Assembly (NCBI GenBank): GCA_016342385.1 | Contig: JAEINM010000186.1 | Span: 1-7,736, forward strand | Source: Spirochaetaceae bacterium | GTDB taxonomy: Bacteria; Spirochaetota; Spirochaetia; DSM-2461 | Length of the DNA: 7,736 nucleotides | Reading direction: 5' to 3' | Part shown: one piece after another, positions 6,373 through 7,736 of the stretch | Layout: each line of letters begins with the position of its first letter | How positions within the stretch are numbered: the first letter of the stretch is position 1 | Notes under the pieces: generated by a model | Database searches by the model: none | What the model saw: only the letters and a program-made list of their open reading frames with translations | What the model was told of the DNA's origin: nothing | Position numbers and translations under genes: made by a program

Positions 6373-7548
6373 ATGAAAAGTGAAAAACATTTACAGAAAA
6401 AACAGGAGATAATAGATACAGCTTTTAAAGTATGGAACCGCAGCTGTTATTTCTCTACATCTCTCAATGATATAGCAGAATCTCTCAAAGTGACAAAACA
6501 GGCAATCTATCGGTATTTTAAAGGGAAAAAAGATCTTCTTTACGCCATGGAAAATCAGATTGTAGAAGATTACGGCAAGAATTCAGAAAAAATTCTAAGC
6601 GAAATCGAAACACTCTCCACTAGTAACGCTGTTGAATGTTATATAATGAATCAAATCTCTTTTTTCAGAAAACACAAAGTATATCTGACTTTTCTTATTT
6701 CGAAAATTCGTCTGAAAGATAATGATCAGAGAGAATTTCAGAAAATTGTATTAAAGCAAAGTGGCTTTCTGGAAAAGAAGTTATCACTCCCTCTTTCAGC
6801 TGTGAATTATATTTTAAACCTTATAGTTTTCTATCTTCTTATAGGAGAGAAAGATAACACAGAAAAGATGACTAAAAAGATTACTAATATTTTTCTGAAC
6901 GGTTTTGGTACTACACTTCTTGCGCCTCCAGAGAATAGTGATGAAATTCTCCAAAACACAAGGATTCCAGAAAATAATGATAAAGATGACAATCGGGTTT
7001 TACAAGCTATTTCAGAAGCTGTATTAGAAGAGGGACCCCAGGCTTCACTGGGGAAAATTGCCAAAAAAGCGGGCATGACAAAAAGCAGTCTCTACTTCTA
7101 TTTTAAAAATAAAGAGGAACTGCTCACAGAAAGTTTTAATCTGATCGTTATGGGGATGGAATCCTTTATCATTCCCATGCAGAGCGATGAGATGAGCCTT
7201 AAGGATGCCTTCGGATATCTACAAGAAATCATGATCCATCAAAGCAACGACGAGATGACGGGACAATACGAGTTTTTGCTGTTCTGTTCAAGAAAGCACC
7301 CAGAGCTCAAGCAAAATCTAATCGAAGCCACAAACAAGTTCAACGAGGTGTTTAAAAATAAGATACGAAAGGAACAGCAGGCAGGTCTAATCGATCAGAA
7401 TGTCGATTTGGACTATGTTTTGCTCAAGATATCCGTATTCTTCGAAGGTTTGATGTACCTCGATCAAGTCTATGCTCCAGTCAATTTAAAAGTGTATGCA
7501 CCAAAGGTGTTCGATGAACTGCTGAATGACCTTTATAAGGGCGCATAA
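6373..7548 (+). CDS. Transcriptional regulator made of two fused TetR-like units
   Basis: The 391-residue chain is about twice the usual TetR length. Unit 1 has a TetR_N helix-turn-helix at about residues 10-57 (SLNDIAESLKVTKQAIYRYF at 30-49, then KGKKDLLYAM), followed by a helical region to about 185. A polar, acidic, Asn-rich linker (about 186-206, PPENSDEILQNTRIPENNDK) leads to unit 2. Its helix-turn-helix is at about 208-255 (SLGKIAKKAGMTKSSLYFYF at 225-244, then KNKEELLTES), followed by a second helical ligand/dimerisation domain up to the C-terminus. Both recognition helices fit the family pattern (T-K-x-x-[IL]-Y-x-Y-F-K-x-K). The helical ligand domains do not identify an effector. No Shine-Dalgarno motif precedes the ATG, and an in-frame TAA at 6346-6348 rules out a longer start. 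The first ligand domain is markedly AT-rich compared with the second. A 39-base dyad just upstream implies self-repression; other targets, such as a transporter outside the window, are possible. Confidence 0.9.
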   Translation: MKSEKHLQKKQEIIDTAFKVWNRSCYFSTSLNDIAESLKVTKQAIYRYFKGKKDLLYAMENQIVEDYGKNSEKILSEIETLSTSNAVECYIMNQISFFRKHKVYLTFLISKIRLKDNDQREFQKIVLKQSGFLEKKLSLPLSAVNYILNLIVFYLLIGEKDNTEKMTKKITNIFLNGFGTTLLAPPENSDEILQNTRIPENNDKDDNRVLQAISEAVLEEGPQASLGKIAKKAGMTKSSLYFYFKNKEELLTESFNLIVMGMESFIIPMQSDEMSLKDAFGYLQEIMIHQSNDEMTGQYEFLLFCSRKHPELKQNLIEATNKFNEVFKNKIRKEQQAGLIDQNVDLDYVLLKISVFFEGLMYLDQVYAPVNLKVYAPKVFDELLNDLYKGA

Positions 7549-7569
7549 GAGAACTTAAGATTATAATCT

Positions 7570-7602
7570 AAAAAACACAGTGTCGTGACACCGTGTTTTT
7601 TT
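7570..7602 (+). terminator. Intrinsic terminator after the double TetR gene
   Basis: A long stem runs from 7570 to 7601: AAAAAACAC pairs with GTGTTTTTT, then one A/C mismatch, then GTGT pairs with ACAC around a CGTG loop. The U-tract is a run of seven T (7596-7602). The A-run on the 5' side makes it potentially active in both directions. It begins 21 bases after the TAA at 7546-7548. Confidence 0.93.
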
Positions 7603-7655
7603 GCGTGTGTGAGAAAAAGTCTTTCTATATTCAACATTAAAATTACCTTAAATTC

Positions 7656-7682
7656 ATGATATTGTAAAATGAATATTGTAAA
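7656..7682 (+). repeat. Short tandem direct repeat in the AT-rich 3' gap
   Basis: ATGATATTGTAAA (7656-7668) is followed directly by ATGAATATTGTAAA (7669-7682); the copies differ by one inserted A. The first copy's TTGTAA (7662-7667) lies 17 bases before GATGAT (7685-7690), a weak promoter-like pair. The rest of 7603-7736 has no clear gene. An AGGTG at 7707-7711 precedes GTG (7722) and ATG (7725) codons that stay open to the window edge, which might be the start of a further gene, but too little is visible to call it. Confidence 0.5.
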
Positions 7683-7736
7683 CTGATGATAGTCATTAAA
7701 TAGCACAGGTGTGAAACATAAGTGATGAATTTGATC

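Overview
The window looks like a stretch of bacterial chromosome, most likely from a free-living or commensal spirochaete of the Spirochaeta/Treponema type. This is inferred from the tig-clpP-clpX-lon gene order (also found in proteobacteria and, from memory, in Borrelia), the protein flavour, the moderate-to-low GC content and an exported small protein of a kind I associate with spirochaetes. No rRNA or other phylogenetic marker is present, so the assignment is tentative. All seven coding sequences lie on the + strand.

Positions 1-4756 hold a protein quality-control operon: the C-terminal part of trigger factor (cut by the window edge), the ClpP peptidase, the ClpX unfoldase and the Lon protease. 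Spacing is very tight. There are 25 bases between tig and clpP, then a 20-base clpP/clpX overlap and a 29-base clpX/lon overlap, so clpX and lon are probably translationally coupled to the gene before. Together these genes cover co-translational folding (trigger factor) and ATP-dependent degradation (ClpXP, Lon). All catalytic residues are intact.

Positions 4757-6244 hold a second, separately promoted unit. A good sigma-70-type promoter lies just after lon. It is followed by a small secreted protein of unknown function (GTG start, perfect AGGAGG ribosome binding site) and, 5 bases later, a DHH/DHHA1 phosphoesterase of the NrnA type (nanoRNase/pAp phosphatase).

Positions 6245-7602 hold the most unusual part: a 391-residue regulator made of two complete TetR-like units in one chain. 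A near-perfect 39-base inverted repeat ends 10 bases before its start codon. That repeat is about twice the size of a usual TetR operator and contains two smaller ACC-N4-GGT dyads, which suggests autoregulation by a covalently doubled repressor. A strong bidirectional-looking intrinsic terminator closes the gene. The remaining 134 bases are AT-rich, non-coding as far as can be seen, and contain a short tandem repeat. I see no CRISPR array, insertion sequence, tRNA or rRNA.
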